Source of the DNA: SZUA-22 sp963751695
GTDB lineage: Bacteria > Bacteroidota > Ignavibacteria > Ignavibacteriales > Melioribacteraceae
Length of the DNA stretch: 64,000 nt
Direction: 5' to 3'
Assembly (NCBI GenBank): GCA_963751695.1
Contig: CAVVVP010000005.1
Coordinates: 434,001 to 498,000, forward strand
Both the position numbers and the translations under genes were made by a program. Below, one piece after another: positions 1-9,054 of this stretch (its first letter is position 1; the number at the start of each line of letters is the position of its first letter). The notes beneath the pieces were generated by a model. The model was not told where the DNA came from. It worked only from the letters and a program-made list of their open reading frames with translations, and did not search any database.

Positions 1-1847
1 CATCTCGAATATTCTTATAAACAAAACTCTTAAATCCCTCATTGTTATAAACTGGATTGATGCTTTGAAATACACTTTTCAGAATATTTTTATTTCGTAG
101 ATCCGTAACGATTAGTTGCATGTCTTTTCGACTTAGTCCTAGAATTTCTGAAATGATGTTCACAGATATCTCTGACTTAAATATCGAAACAATCTCCAAA
201 ACTGAAAGTTCGATAAGTAAAAGTTCATTGTAAATTTTTAAATACACATTTTCTTGTGTCTCAACAATAGAATCAATCAATTTTGGATCATCATTTATAA
301 TAATGCTCTCTGTTGAATATTCAAGAATTCCAGAAACTATCATATTAAAAATAAAATCATTTATCCCGCTCGGATTTCTATCAGTGTATGCTAAAAGGGT
401 TTTTGTGAATTTTTCTTTTGGAAAATAATCAGCGTAACTTTTATGAACAATTTCTTTGATCTCTTCATCAGTGAACGGTAATAATTTTACTTCGGTTATA
501 TTTTCAAACCCAGAAAGAAATTCTTGGGAGCTCTCTGCACTTAAGATCATTTTAATATTATTTGCTTGAAGTATTGGAATGATCTCATTAATAAACTCTA
601 TAATTCTTGGATTGGAATATTCTAAATCGTCGATTAAAAGAATAAACTCTGTTTGTTTTGATATTTTTGCAAAAATAGATTTCAATTCACTTAAAAGGTC
701 TTTTGAATCATCATTCAGATGCATTGAAATATACTGCTCAAGAGATTCATCTATTTTTTGATAGAGTACTTCCGAATAAATTAGCTTATTAAAGAACTGA
801 ACCCAGAAATTTTTACTACGCACAAAACTTGATATCCTTATTAAAACTGAGTTTTGATATCGTCCATTTAAATACTCCAAGTATTCACTTTTACCACTCC
901 CCTTTTCTCCTTCCAATTTTAAGATGTTGTATTCGCTATCTGGTAATATAAAATCATCAACTTTTTCAACTATATTTTTGTTGCTTATAAATTGAGGTAG
1001 GGGTTTAAAAGATAACTTTGATTTCTGACTTATTTCTCGATCAAGATCTGTATAGTAATCGAGTGTGGATTTATATCTGTTCTCCGGGTCTTTCGCAAGA
1101 AGTTTCCTTATAACTCCAACAATTTTTTTGGAATACCGACAAGATGGAAACTCAAAATTCTTTTCTAGATGAGCATGAAAGATTTCTAATTCGTTTTCAG
1201 TATTAAATGGAAATCTGCCATATGCAAGTTGATATAACATAATGCCGAGAGAGTAAAGATCTGCTCTATGATCTGGTTTTACATTTCTCAGAATTTCAGG
1301 AGCTAAGTATTCTGAGGTTCCCTTAACAAATTCAGTTTCAAGATTTGGAAGATAACTCGACAACCCAAAATCAATAAATTTAACAGTAGGATTTGCAGCA
1401 GTGTTTATGACTAATATGTTCTCAGGTTTAATGTCAAAGTATATGTAATTTGCTTGATGCAGATAAAACAAAACAGAAGTTATTTGATCAAGGATATTTA
1501 AGAAAGTCGATTCCCTTTTTATTTCAGAAACTTGATCGATGTTAATGCCCTCAATATGTTCCATAACAAAGAAGATATCATTTTCAGAGAGTGAAAACTC
1601 ACTCTTATCAATATCGCTTAAACTTAATATTTTGCCTTCTTTTAAAAACATTGATAATGTTTGGATGATCGAACTTCCTAAGCATTTCGAATTCATTAGT
1701 GAAGGAATCCTGCTCATCGTTATTTGCAGTATAGGGCAAAATCTTAATTGCAAATTTTGTGTCAGGATTGAATTTATCCGTACAAGTAAAGACTTTACTT
1801 CTCCCTTCTCCAATTTTTTCTAATATGGAATACCGATCATTAATCAT
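1..1847 (-). CDS. Ser/Thr protein kinase fused to a P-loop ATPase (partial, one frameshift)
   Basis: Eukaryotic-type kinase. The N-terminus (start at 1847) has the glycine loop KIGEGRSKVF and the ATP lysine in FAIKIL. After the frame change come the catalytic loop YFDIKPENIL, the magnesium motif DFG in KFIDFGLSS and the APE motif in YLAPEIL. The HRD motif is replaced by YFD, keeping only the Asp. After the roughly 270-residue kinase domain a Walker A, GEKGSGKS, opens an AAA/STAND-like ATPase region with an acidic Walker-B-like stretch LLIDDLE, and the protein runs off the window. The frame breaks at the four-T run 1640-1643 (plus strand); dropping one base restores one reading frame to the edge. 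The start overlaps the upstream permease stop (TGATG), so the two are probably translationally coupled. By inference it senses or signals peptide uptake; the substrate is unknown. Confidence 0.8.
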
Positions 1848-3127
1848 CAGTGATCTTTACCTTGATTATAAATTGATTTTATTTTTTCACCAAATAGATT
1901 GAATGTAAGCAGAGTAACAATGAGTATGAGTCCTGGGAAGAACATCATCCACCAACCTTGCGACATATAGTGTTGACCAGATAAAATCATTGAACCCCAC
2001 GATGGATAGTTTAACCCGGAACCCAATCCTAAGTAACTCAATGAAGATTCTGCAAGTATTACATTAGTGAATTGAAAAATCACATTTACCACAACTGGGA
2101 TTATAATTACTGGAAGAATCTCTTTCAAAATAATATTGCTATTTGATGATTTTAGTTTTTTAGCCGTTATAAAATAGTCTTTCTTTTTAATAACTGCGAT
2201 TTCTCCTTTAACTACTTTGAATAAACTCATCCATCCAGATAAACCAAGCACAACTATAATCGAGATAAGTGAATTACCGAAAAACGCAAGAGCCATTATA
2301 ACAAAGAAGATCGATGGAACAGTAAGAAACATATCTGTGATTCTGCTTAAAACCAAATCAAAGTACCCTCCAAAATACCCCGCTAAAAAACCTAAAAGAA
2401 TACCTAGTATTAATGCAACAACAACAGCTAAGATTCCGATAAATATCGAGATCCTTGATCCATAGATTACTCTTGAAAATATATCTCGCCCTAATTCATC
2501 AGTGCCAAATATAAAGGTCCTTGTTTCAAAGACTGGTTCTGAATCTTCCCTCCTAAGGGCAGTCAATGCAACTCTGTCTGAATTATTTCCTGAATATATT
2601 GCAACTGAATCTCCGACAACTTTAACACTATCTGCAAAGATAGCATCACGATTAACTGGAGAGTCGACAACTTCATTTTTAATCTTTGAGAATTTGCTAA
2701 CATTTATTTCATCTGATGAAGTAATGAGATATAATTTTTGAATTTGAGTAAATGGAGATAGAAAACGGGCAACTTTTATATCGTACTGATAATTTGGATG
2801 GTTATCTGTTATAAGCGGAGCAAAAACAAAATTGATACCAATAATTGATATAACAAAAGAAAGTAAAGTAACCTTAGTCTGCATGACTTTTATTTTATCC
2901 TTAAATCCAATCAATAGAATTGGCAGTAAGAGAACCAGCGATACAGATGATAGTAAATCCAGTGTAGGATAGTCAACCTGTGAAAGCGTTTCGGATGGAT
3001 TCTCAAATAGACCCAGAATTAGAATGATAAAAAGTTCTAATCCATCAGATATTATATGAAATCTGACTATCATGAGGAATAATAGTAGTAAAAGAATAAC
3101 GGTTCTTATTTGCAGTTTTGCAATCAT
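1847..3127 (-). CDS. Oligopeptide ABC transporter permease, OppC/DppC type
   Basis: Inner-membrane permease subunit of a peptide (Opp/Dpp) ABC transporter. The C-terminal 230 residues are canonical: FGTDELGRDIFSRVIYGSR leads into the BPD_transp_1 domain with about five membrane helices, and the EAA loop lies near AKKLKSSNSN. At 426 residues it is over 100 longer than usual OppC (about 300). The excess is an N-terminal block with three extra hydrophobic helices and a soluble stretch of about 90 residues before the canonical domain. It overlaps oppB upstream (TGATG) and the kinase downstream (TGATG), so it is the middle of a tight minus-strand operon. Family assignment is firm; the peptide substrate is not deducible. 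Confidence 0.88.
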   Translation of the reverse strand: MIAKLQIRTVILLLLLFLMIVRFHIISDGLELFIILILGLFENPSETLSQVDYPTLDLLSSVSLVLLLPILLIGFKDKIKVMQTKVTLLSFVISIIGINFVFAPLITDNHPNYQYDIKVARFLSPFTQIQKLYLITSSDEINVSKFSKIKNEVVDSPVNRDAIFADSVKVVGDSVAIYSGNNSDRVALTALRREDSEPVFETRTFIFGTDELGRDIFSRVIYGSRISIFIGILAVVVALILGILLGFLAGYFGGYFDLVLSRITDMFLTVPSIFFVIMALAFFGNSLISIIVVLGLSGWMSLFKVVKGEIAVIKKKDYFITAKKLKSSNSNIILKEILPVIIIPVVVNVIFQFTNVILAESSLSYLGLGSGLNYPSWGSMILSGQHYMSQGWWMMFFPGLILIVTLLTFNLFGEKIKSIYNQGKDH

Positions 3128-4113
3128 CAGGTTAACAAATCTTTAATTAGTCTTTTATCAAATATAACTCGTAAAATGTCTGCCAAAAATGTCGTAACTA
3201 TAATCATAATACCCGCAATAAGAGAGCATCCAATAATTAATGGATAGTCTCTAGCAAGAACCGCATTCATAGTCAATTGTCCCATACCGGGTAATGAAAA
3301 TATTGTTTCTACGATCAGCGCACCACCTAAGAGTATTCCAAGTTCAATTCCAGCAACAGCAATTACAGAATTAACAGAATTTGGTAGGACATGATTCCTT
3401 AGTATTTTTCCCCTTTCTAATCCAAATGCCTTCAAATTAATAACATAATTTGATTTCATATTTCCATAAATCGAGTCTCTCAAATATTTATAATATATTG
3501 GAACACCTGTAAGACTTATTGCGACAAATGGCAATGTTAAATGTTTGGCGTAGTCCAGTACCTTGCCGGCAAATGTGAGTGAATCAAAATTAAATGAACG
3601 AAGTCCAGATGATGAGAAAATGTCCAGTTGATATGAAAACAGATAAATTAGAAATACACTGGACAGAAAAACTGGGACAGCGTACACAACATTTGATCCC
3701 GTAGAAAGTATTCTATCCACAAAACCATCTGGCTTTTTCAATGAGATTATCACTAATAATAAACTTATGGCGATCTGAAAGAGAAATGAGATCATTGAGA
3801 ACAAAATTGTAAATGGGAGATAATCTGCAATAACACTAGACACAGATACTCGGTAACTATAAGAAACCCCTAATTCTCCGCAAACAATATTTTTTAGGAA
3901 CGCGAAATACTGAGCGATTATTGGTTCGTTCAATTGATAGGATTCAGATATTTCTTTATAGAGTTTTTGATCAAGATCAGGAGATAAAAACTTCTGCGCC
4001 GGATCTCCTGGTGATAGGCGTACTATTATAAAAACTAGTGAAATTAATAAGAACAATACTAGCAGTGATGTAATTAATCGACGAAAAATAATTAGTGCTA
4101 GATGTTTGTTCAT
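3127..4113 (-). CDS. Oligopeptide ABC transporter permease, OppB/DppB type
   Basis: Partner permease of the OppC-like protein. It begins with a positively charged segment and a first helix (LALIIFRRLITSLLVLFLL), then VRLSPGDPAQKF, the conserved OppB sequence after helix 1, and ends with the BPD_transp_1 helices; VETIFSLPGMGQLTMNA is the typical C-terminal signature. I chose the ATG at 4113, five bases after the binding-protein stop, because it places the family N-terminus correctly and has GGAGAG upstream; an in-frame ATG at 4143 would overlap the upstream gene. It forms one transcription unit with the binding protein, oppC and the kinase. Confidence 0.87.
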   Translation of the reverse strand: MNKHLALIIFRRLITSLLVLFLLISLVFIIVRLSPGDPAQKFLSPDLDQKLYKEISESYQLNEPIIAQYFAFLKNIVCGELGVSYSYRVSVSSVIADYLPFTILFSMISFLFQIAISLLLVIISLKKPDGFVDRILSTGSNVVYAVPVFLSSVFLIYLFSYQLDIFSSSGLRSFNFDSLTFAGKVLDYAKHLTLPFVAISLTGVPIYYKYLRDSIYGNMKSNYVINLKAFGLERGKILRNHVLPNSVNSVIAVAGIELGILLGGALIVETIFSLPGMGQLTMNAVLARDYPLIIGCSLIAGIMIIVTTFLADILRVIFDKRLIKDLLT

Positions 4114-4118
4114 AGCAG

Positions 4119-5762
4119 TTAATTTACTCTCCATTTCCAGCAATCTTTAACTGCCCCAAGCGGTGTGATAGTGATGTCTTTAATTCGGTGACTATGTGCG
4201 ATCAAATTATCAACCCAGTATAGAAAGGAATATGGTTCTTCTTCATGTATGATCCGCTGAATTTCATAGTATGCTTGTTTCATTTCTTCATCACTTAATT
4301 CATAAACTTGCTCAAGCAGTCCATCAACTTTCTTGTTTTGGAAACTTGGGAAATTCAAAGGAGTTTCATCAAGTCTTGAGTACCATGATATATAGAGATT
4401 AATAGGTATTGGCACAACCCACGCTGCCATCCAAGCATCATACTGCTTAGTAAATAGATTATTTATGAAAGTTCCGAGTTCATTCTTTTCAATTGTTACA
4501 TCTATTCCAACAGCAAGCAAATTATTCTTGAAAAGCGAGGCTGCAAAATCTCTTCTGGGATTTCCAGATGGGATATGAAGAATAAATGCAAAATCGACTC
4601 CATTTTTTTCAATTATTCCATCATTGTCGGTATCTATCCAACCTTCATCTTTGAGTAAATTCTTAGCTTGCTCAATATTAAAGTCATATGCTTTCAAAGA
4701 CTCATTATAAAATCTTTTAAATATTGGTGAAACTGGACCAACTGATAATTGTCCAAATCCTTTTAAATATTCATCAATAACTGCTTTCCGATTTATCGCG
4801 TGTGTAAGTGCCTTACGAACATTGCTAGACCCAAAAAAGAAATTTGGTGTAATTGTTCCATCCTCAGAATATTCAATTGGATCAATGTTATTCCAACCTA
4901 TATAGTCAAAATCTCTACCTTGAATCGGAACAACTTCTAAATTACTAGACTCATTTAATTTTTCGATATCTTCTGTTTGAATATCTTCCATTAGATCAAT
5001 TTCTCCTTTTAGGAGCTGTGTTAGTCTAATTTGATATTCTGGGATAACTTTAAATATTATCTGTTCCGGAGACTGCGCAGTAGTTAAAAATGATTCAGAA
5101 TTTTTAGATAAAATAACTGCCTGATCGCGATCCCATTTTGCCAATCTGTAAGCTCCATTGGTAACTGGGTTTTCATTGAAGTCTGAGATGGAAAACTCTG
5201 ATCTTGGAATAGTCGAAAATGCATGTTTTGGAACAATTAAATGATCAATCTCAAACAAATTTGGTTTAGAGCCTTGAATAAATTGAATTTTCAACTCTGT
5301 CTCAGAGATTTTTTCGAACGCTAGATCAAGTAATATTTGCCCAGTTTCATCACAAGGGAATTTCTCAAAATATCCAAGTGCACGACTTTCAACATCTGCA
5401 TCTGAATAGACATCAAAAGAAAAAATAACGTCATCTATTGTACATTTAACACTGTCACTCCAATAAATATCATCTCGTATTCTGAGATACAGTTCTTCTC
5501 CGCTTTCATTCCACTTCCATTCCTCAGCCAGCATTGGCTTAAATTCGACCTCACCCTGATCAGTATTCCATTCGTATTGAAGTAATGACAAGTAAAGTAA
5601 TTCTACCGCATTCCCCTCTTCAACGCTGAAGGCATACATCGGATTAAATGATTGAATATCTGATGGAATCCCAATTATTATTCCATCAATTTTTTGTTCT
5701 GTGCTGCATGAATAGAAAAGGAATAAAAGAAAAATTAGAGAATTAAATTTTATTTTTTTCAT
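4119..5762 (-). CDS. Peptide-binding lipoprotein of an ABC transporter (SBP family 5)
   Basis: Extracytoplasmic substrate-binding protein of the Opp/Dpp type, 547 residues, the usual size for SBP_bac_5. The N-terminus MKKIKFNSLIFLLFLFYSCS is a lipoprotein signal with a predicted lipidated Cys at 19. Family landmarks include SDIQSFNPMYAFSVEEGN near the start, VRKALTHAINRKAVI mid-protein and GWIDTDNDGIIEKNG, a segment common in this family. It is the first gene of the leftward operon, so it should deliver peptides (possibly other SBP5 ligands such as nickel complexes or sugars) to the two permeases encoded next. The ATPase genes lie divergently on the other side of a 78-base gap. Confidence 0.9.
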   Translation of the reverse strand: MKKIKFNSLIFLLFLFYSCSTEQKIDGIIIGIPSDIQSFNPMYAFSVEEGNAVELLYLSLLQYEWNTDQGEVEFKPMLAEEWKWNESGEELYLRIRDDIYWSDSVKCTIDDVIFSFDVYSDADVESRALGYFEKFPCDETGQILLDLAFEKISETELKIQFIQGSKPNLFEIDHLIVPKHAFSTIPRSEFSISDFNENPVTNGAYRLAKWDRDQAVILSKNSESFLTTAQSPEQIIFKVIPEYQIRLTQLLKGEIDLMEDIQTEDIEKLNESSNLEVVPIQGRDFDYIGWNNIDPIEYSEDGTITPNFFFGSSNVRKALTHAINRKAVIDEYLKGFGQLSVGPVSPIFKRFYNESLKAYDFNIEQAKNLLKDEGWIDTDNDGIIEKNGVDFAFILHIPSGNPRRDFAASLFKNNLLAVGIDVTIEKNELGTFINNLFTKQYDAWMAAWVVPIPINLYISWYSRLDETPLNFPSFQNKKVDGLLEQVYELSDEEMKQAYYEIQRIIHEEEPYSFLYWVDNLIAHSHRIKDITITPLGAVKDCWKWRVN

Positions 5763-5840
5763 TGACGAAAGAGGGTTAATGGTTTATTACCAATTTATTA
5801 ATTTGATATATTAAAGACAAAAATAATATTATCTTTTTAA
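5763..5840. promoter_or_regulatory. Divergent promoter region between the two halves of the peptide transporter
   Basis: This 78-base, very AT-rich gap separates the leftward binding-protein/permease/kinase operon from the rightward ATPase pair, so both promoters must lie here or inside the flanking starts. A small palindrome, TGGTTTATTACCA, sits in the middle and is a possible operator. No convincing -35/-10 pair could be chosen by eye. The shared gap is the only sequence evidence that the two operons are co-regulated. Confidence 0.4.
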
Positions 5841-6596
5841 ATGTTAAAAATTAAAATAGATTATCTAAAAATAGTAACCAAATCATCGACACTCACACTT
5901 TCTGAGAATTTAAGATTTAACCTTCAACCTAATTCAGTAAATACGATTATAGGAAAAAACGGAACTGGCAAAACCTCACTTCTTTTAGCACTAACTAGAT
6001 TACTTGACAACTCAAATTATGATTATGGTGGCTCAGTTATGGTTGGAGAGACCGATCTATTTAGGCTATCTGAAAATGAGCTGAGAGAGTTTCGCTCAAA
6101 AAATATCCGATATGTTTTGCAGGATCCCATCGGTTCATATGATCCGCTTAGAAAACTAAGTTACTACTTCGATCTTTTAAAGCTAGATAGAGTTGAATTA
6201 AATCAAGAACTGAATTATTTTCAACTACCAAAATATAATGAATTGAAAAGCCTACACTCCTATGAGCTAAGTGTTGGTATGGCCCAAAGACTAAACATTA
6301 TCATGGCTCTTCTTTCAAAGTCAAAACTCTTACTGTTTGATGAACCTACTTCCGCTTTAGACTTGCCCATTGCTAATCTTCTGTATCAAAGATTAAGAGA
6401 ATTTGTAAAAATGGAAGACCGGATTGTTCTGGTAGTTACGCAGGATTTTGAATTCGCCAAAAAAGTCAGTGATAATATCGCATTACTGAGTAGCAAAGAA
6501 ATTTCTAATTTTTACCCAACAAATGAATTTCTAAGGAATAAAGAAAACCCAGAAATATTAAACTTTATTTCCACTTACCTCGAGTTAACAACCTAA
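5841..6596 (+). CDS. ABC transporter ATPase subunit 1 (OppD-like, degenerate motifs)
   Basis: Cytoplasmic ATPase expected to power the peptide permeases. Walker A is GKNGTGKT (about residues 38-45), the Q loop is in VLQDPIGSYDP, and Walker B with catalytic Glu is LLLFDEPTSALD (about 162-173). Two key elements deviate: the signature reads LSVGM instead of LSGGM/Q, and the switch-histidine position reads VVTQDFEF, with Gln where His is expected. At 251 residues it lacks the C-terminal oligopeptide-binding extension usual in OppD (about 330). The start is the first ATG after the gap. Its stop overlaps the start of the second ATPase (TAATG). It may be a partly degenerate half of an asymmetric heterodimer. 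Confidence 0.85.
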   Translation: MLKIKIDYLKIVTKSSTLTLSENLRFNLQPNSVNTIIGKNGTGKTSLLLALTRLLDNSNYDYGGSVMVGETDLFRLSENELREFRSKNIRYVLQDPIGSYDPLRKLSYYFDLLKLDRVELNQELNYFQLPKYNELKSLHSYELSVGMAQRLNIIMALLSKSKLLLFDEPTSALDLPIANLLYQRLREFVKMEDRIVLVVTQDFEFAKKVSDNIALLSSKEISNFYPTNEFLRNKENPEILNFISTYLELTT

Positions 6597-7366
6597 TGTT
6601 AAAACTATCGAATATAAACTACACTGCAAAAACAGAATCTCTTACTGCAATTGAGAGATCGAAGAAAATACTTTCTAACATTTCTTTTGAAGTGATGAAG
6701 GGAGATATTTTAGGAATTGTTGGGGAATCCGGGGCTGGTAAAACAACTCTTGCAAAAATTTTGGCGGGAATTAATTTGCCCGATTCAGGCAAGATTTTAT
6801 ACAAAGATAAAGTTTACAAAAATTTATTTAATGAACTAAGTATTCAATTCTTATTTCAAAATTCTGCTGAGTTAATAAATCCCCATCGTACTGTAAAAGA
6901 TATTTTACAAGATACTGCTAAAACTAATCAGTTAAAAATTGATGAGCTTTTAAAGTTGGTTGATCTTCGAAAGAGTATTCTAAGAAGATTAGGTAAAGAA
7001 TTGAGCGGCGGTGAAAGACAAAGAGTTGGTTTACTTAGAGTTTTGACAGTTAATCCGAAACTACTAATTATCGATGAACCATTCGCAGCACAAGATATCG
7101 AATCACAAATAAATTTGATGGGACTTTTAGAAAAAATAAAGAAGGATACCGACCTAACAATTATCTGCATATCTCATGATCTACAAATTATCTCGAAATT
7201 CACTGATAGACTTATTGTGATGAAAGGTGGAAAGATTGTTGAGATGGGATTGACATCTGATATATTGAGATTGCCAAAGCATGATTACACTAAATTTCTA
7301 ATAAAATCGAAAAATTATAATGTTTCCCCAACCGATTTTAATCATTTGAATGGAATAGAGTTGTGA
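6596..7366 (+). CDS. ABC transporter ATPase subunit 2 (OppF-like)
   Basis: Second ATPase of the same transporter, 256 residues. Motifs are canonical: Walker A GESGAGKTT (about 43-51), Q-loop region LFQNSAELINPHRTV, signature LSGGERQR, Walker B LLIIDEPFAAQD and switch His in CISHDL. The NPHRTV segment after the Q loop is typical of OppF/DppF. The start overlaps the upstream stop by one base, implying coupled, equimolar synthesis. A frameshifted DUF2164 gene begins two bases after its stop. Paired with subunit 1 it would form one canonical-signature site and one degenerate site. Confidence 0.88.
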   Translation: MLKLSNINYTAKTESLTAIERSKKILSNISFEVMKGDILGIVGESGAGKTTLAKILAGINLPDSGKILYKDKVYKNLFNELSIQFLFQNSAELINPHRTVKDILQDTAKTNQLKIDELLKLVDLRKSILRRLGKELSGGERQRVGLLRVLTVNPKLLIIDEPFAAQDIESQINLMGLLEKIKKDTDLTIICISHDLQIISKFTDRLIVMKGGKIVEMGLTSDILRLPKHDYTKFLIKSKNYNVSPTDFNHLNGIEL

Positions 7367-7367
7367 T

Positions 7368-7594
7368 ATGGATTTAAAATTTCCTAAAGATACTGAAAAA
7401 CAGATGATCAGTTCAGTTATAACATATTTTGGAGAAATTTTGATAATGAGCTGACCGATCTGAAAGCTAAACTACTTCTCGATTTCTTTCTCAAAGAGAT
7501 CGGACCGAGTATCTACAATGTAGCAATCAAAGATGCACAGGCTGTAAAGATCGAACATGTAAACGATCTTGAGGGTGTTTTCCGGAAAAAGTAA
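7368..7594 (+). pseudogene. DUF2164 family small protein, single-base frameshift
   Basis: Two reading frames join into one DUF2164 protein of about 75 residues. The first gives MDLKFPKDTEKQMISSVITY and the second gives LLLDFFLKEIGPSIYNVAIK, the family hallmark. The break is at the AAATTTT stretch near 7436-7441; one more A there would restore the frame. The function of DUF2164 is unknown. The ATG lies two bases after the ATPase stop, so it could be the operon's last gene. Whether it is a real pseudogene or a sequence error cannot be decided here; other homopolymer slips in the window favour error. Confidence 0.75.
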
Positions 7595-7607
7595 AAAATT
7601 GATTCAA

Positions 7608-7785
7608 GCATATAATGAGTGGTATACAAAATGGCAGTAATTAAGTTACTTAACCACAACACACAATAATTCCAAGCTTAGCGCTTCTGCATATTTCGGC
7701 AAAATTACATATATTTACCAAGCAACGGGCCGACAGTGAAGCGTGGCTAATACCAAACCATTCTTTATTGCTACTCGTTATTTGC
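7608..7785. repeat. attC-like inverted repeat upstream of the CPBP gene
   Basis: The left arm GCATATAATGAGTGGTAT (7608-7625) is complementary, with few mismatches, to the right arm ATTGCTACTCGTTATTTGC (7767-7785). The 178-base span is non-coding and ends 24 bases before the CPBP start. It contains GTTATTT as a possible core box. It resembles an integron attC site in architecture but is longer than usual and its inner arms pair poorly. Confidence 0.45.
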
Positions 7786-7809
7786 ATTGTCATTATTAAT
7801 AATTAAAAG

Positions 7810-8796
7810 ATGAAAAGTTTAATTAGATCAAATCCAATTATAAGTTATTTAATAATAACTTTCACAATTTCCTGGTTATTTTGGTTCATTCCCATGATTA
7901 TTAATTTACCAAATGATATTTATTTGAGCATTATTTTGGTTGGAGGATTTGGTCCTGCTATCTCGGGGTTCATTTTACTTTTTATACAATCGGGCAAGAA
8001 AATTGCGATTGCGTCAAAGTCATTGTTTTGGATATTTTCATTTCTATTTGGCTTACTGTTATTTGTTACACACTATCTGGTAAATAATGATGCCCGATTA
8101 AGTAAATTTTGGTATAATCTAAAAGATGTTGGATTATTCGCAACATTTATACTATTAGCATGCGCATTGTTTTGGGGTCTGCTAGTGAGTAACTCAAAGA
8201 ATAATGGCCTTAGAGAAAACTATTTAAAATCTTTTCTTTTTGATAAATCAAAAATTAAATGGTATACTTTTGCGTTACTATTTTATCCAGTTTTGTATGT
8301 TTTGGGTTTTGCGTTAGGTAAATTATTTGATTTTGAAACCTCTGAATCTTTATTTAGACCAGATATTTATAATATATCTGGATTTTTGTTGACCTTTTTT
8401 GTTGCGGGACCAGAAGAATTTGGTTGGAGAGGTTTTTTTCAAAAAGAATTACAAAAGAAATTCAATCCCTTAATATCAGCTATTATAATTGCGCTGGTTT
8501 GGTCTTCATGGCATATTCCTTTACATTATAATGGGTTTTATTCTTCCGATTTTTTAGGTCGATTCTTTTTAAGTTTTCAACTAGGTCTATTATTTACATG
8601 GTTTTATAATAAGTCGGGGTACTCAATTTTAACAGTAATGATTTTACATACGATGAACAATAATGTGTGGAAAGTTTTTGGAAGCTCCTATTATCCTGCT
8701 ATGACTTTAGGAATTATAATAGTCCTAATTTTTATAATAGACAATAAAATGTGGCAAAGGAAAAATTACCATACTAAATTATATTCGGCTGAATAG
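7810..8796 (+). CDS. CPBP family intramembrane metalloprotease (Abi/Rce1-like)
   Basis: Polytopic membrane protein of 328 residues with about eight hydrophobic helices. The three CPBP motifs are present: glutamates and arginine in PEEFGWRGFF (about 202-211), the histidine motif in WSSWHIPLHY (about 230-239) and LHTMNNN (about 278-284). Family members cleave CAAX-like or other membrane substrates, and some bacterial ones give immunity to bacteriocins or self-peptides; the role here is unknown. It stands alone between two attC-like repeats, which fits a mobile cassette gene. It starts at the ATG 24 bases after the repeat; no strong ribosome-binding site is visible. Confidence 0.88.
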   Translation: MKSLIRSNPIISYLIITFTISWLFWFIPMIINLPNDIYLSIILVGGFGPAISGFILLFIQSGKKIAIASKSLFWIFSFLFGLLLFVTHYLVNNDARLSKFWYNLKDVGLFATFILLACALFWGLLVSNSKNNGLRENYLKSFLFDKSKIKWYTFALLFYPVLYVLGFALGKLFDFETSESLFRPDIYNISGFLLTFFVAGPEEFGWRGFFQKELQKKFNPLISAIIIALVWSSWHIPLHYNGFYSSDFLGRFFLSFQLGLLFTWFYNKSGYSILTVMILHTMNNNVWKVFGSSYYPAMTLGIIIVLIFIIDNKMWQRKNYHTKLYSAE

Positions 8797-8810
8797 CTAT
8801 AAAAATCTAG

Positions 8811-8937
8811 CACATAACAATGCATAAAAATAATAGCCGAGGCAGTAATAATTTTAAGGATTGCAGTCTGCTTCAACTTTATTGTAGCTTGACAGGAAAG
8901 TGCCACCCAGTCGGCTACTATTCTTATACGAACCGTT
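8811..8937. repeat. attC-like inverted repeat downstream of the CPBP gene
   Basis: A 127-base non-coding element folds into a long imperfect hairpin. The left arm around AATAGCCGAGGCA (8831-8844) pairs with TGCCACCCAGTCGGCTA with a bulge, and the outer arms AACAATGCATAAAA (8816-8829) and TTCTTATACGAACCGTT (8921-8937) pair imperfectly. Length and two-step arms are typical of integron attC sites. It starts 15 bases after the CPBP stop codon. Another short inverted repeat, GCTAATCC...GTTAGC, follows at 8969-8993. Confidence 0.5.
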
Positions 8938-9054
8938 GAAAAGAAAAAGCCAAATTCTAAAAATCGTAGCTAATCCACGCAGTAGCAGTTAGCAACGAAT
9001 CTTCATGAAAAATGTTGTTTGATGGTATATAAAAATAATTTTATAAGAAAACAC

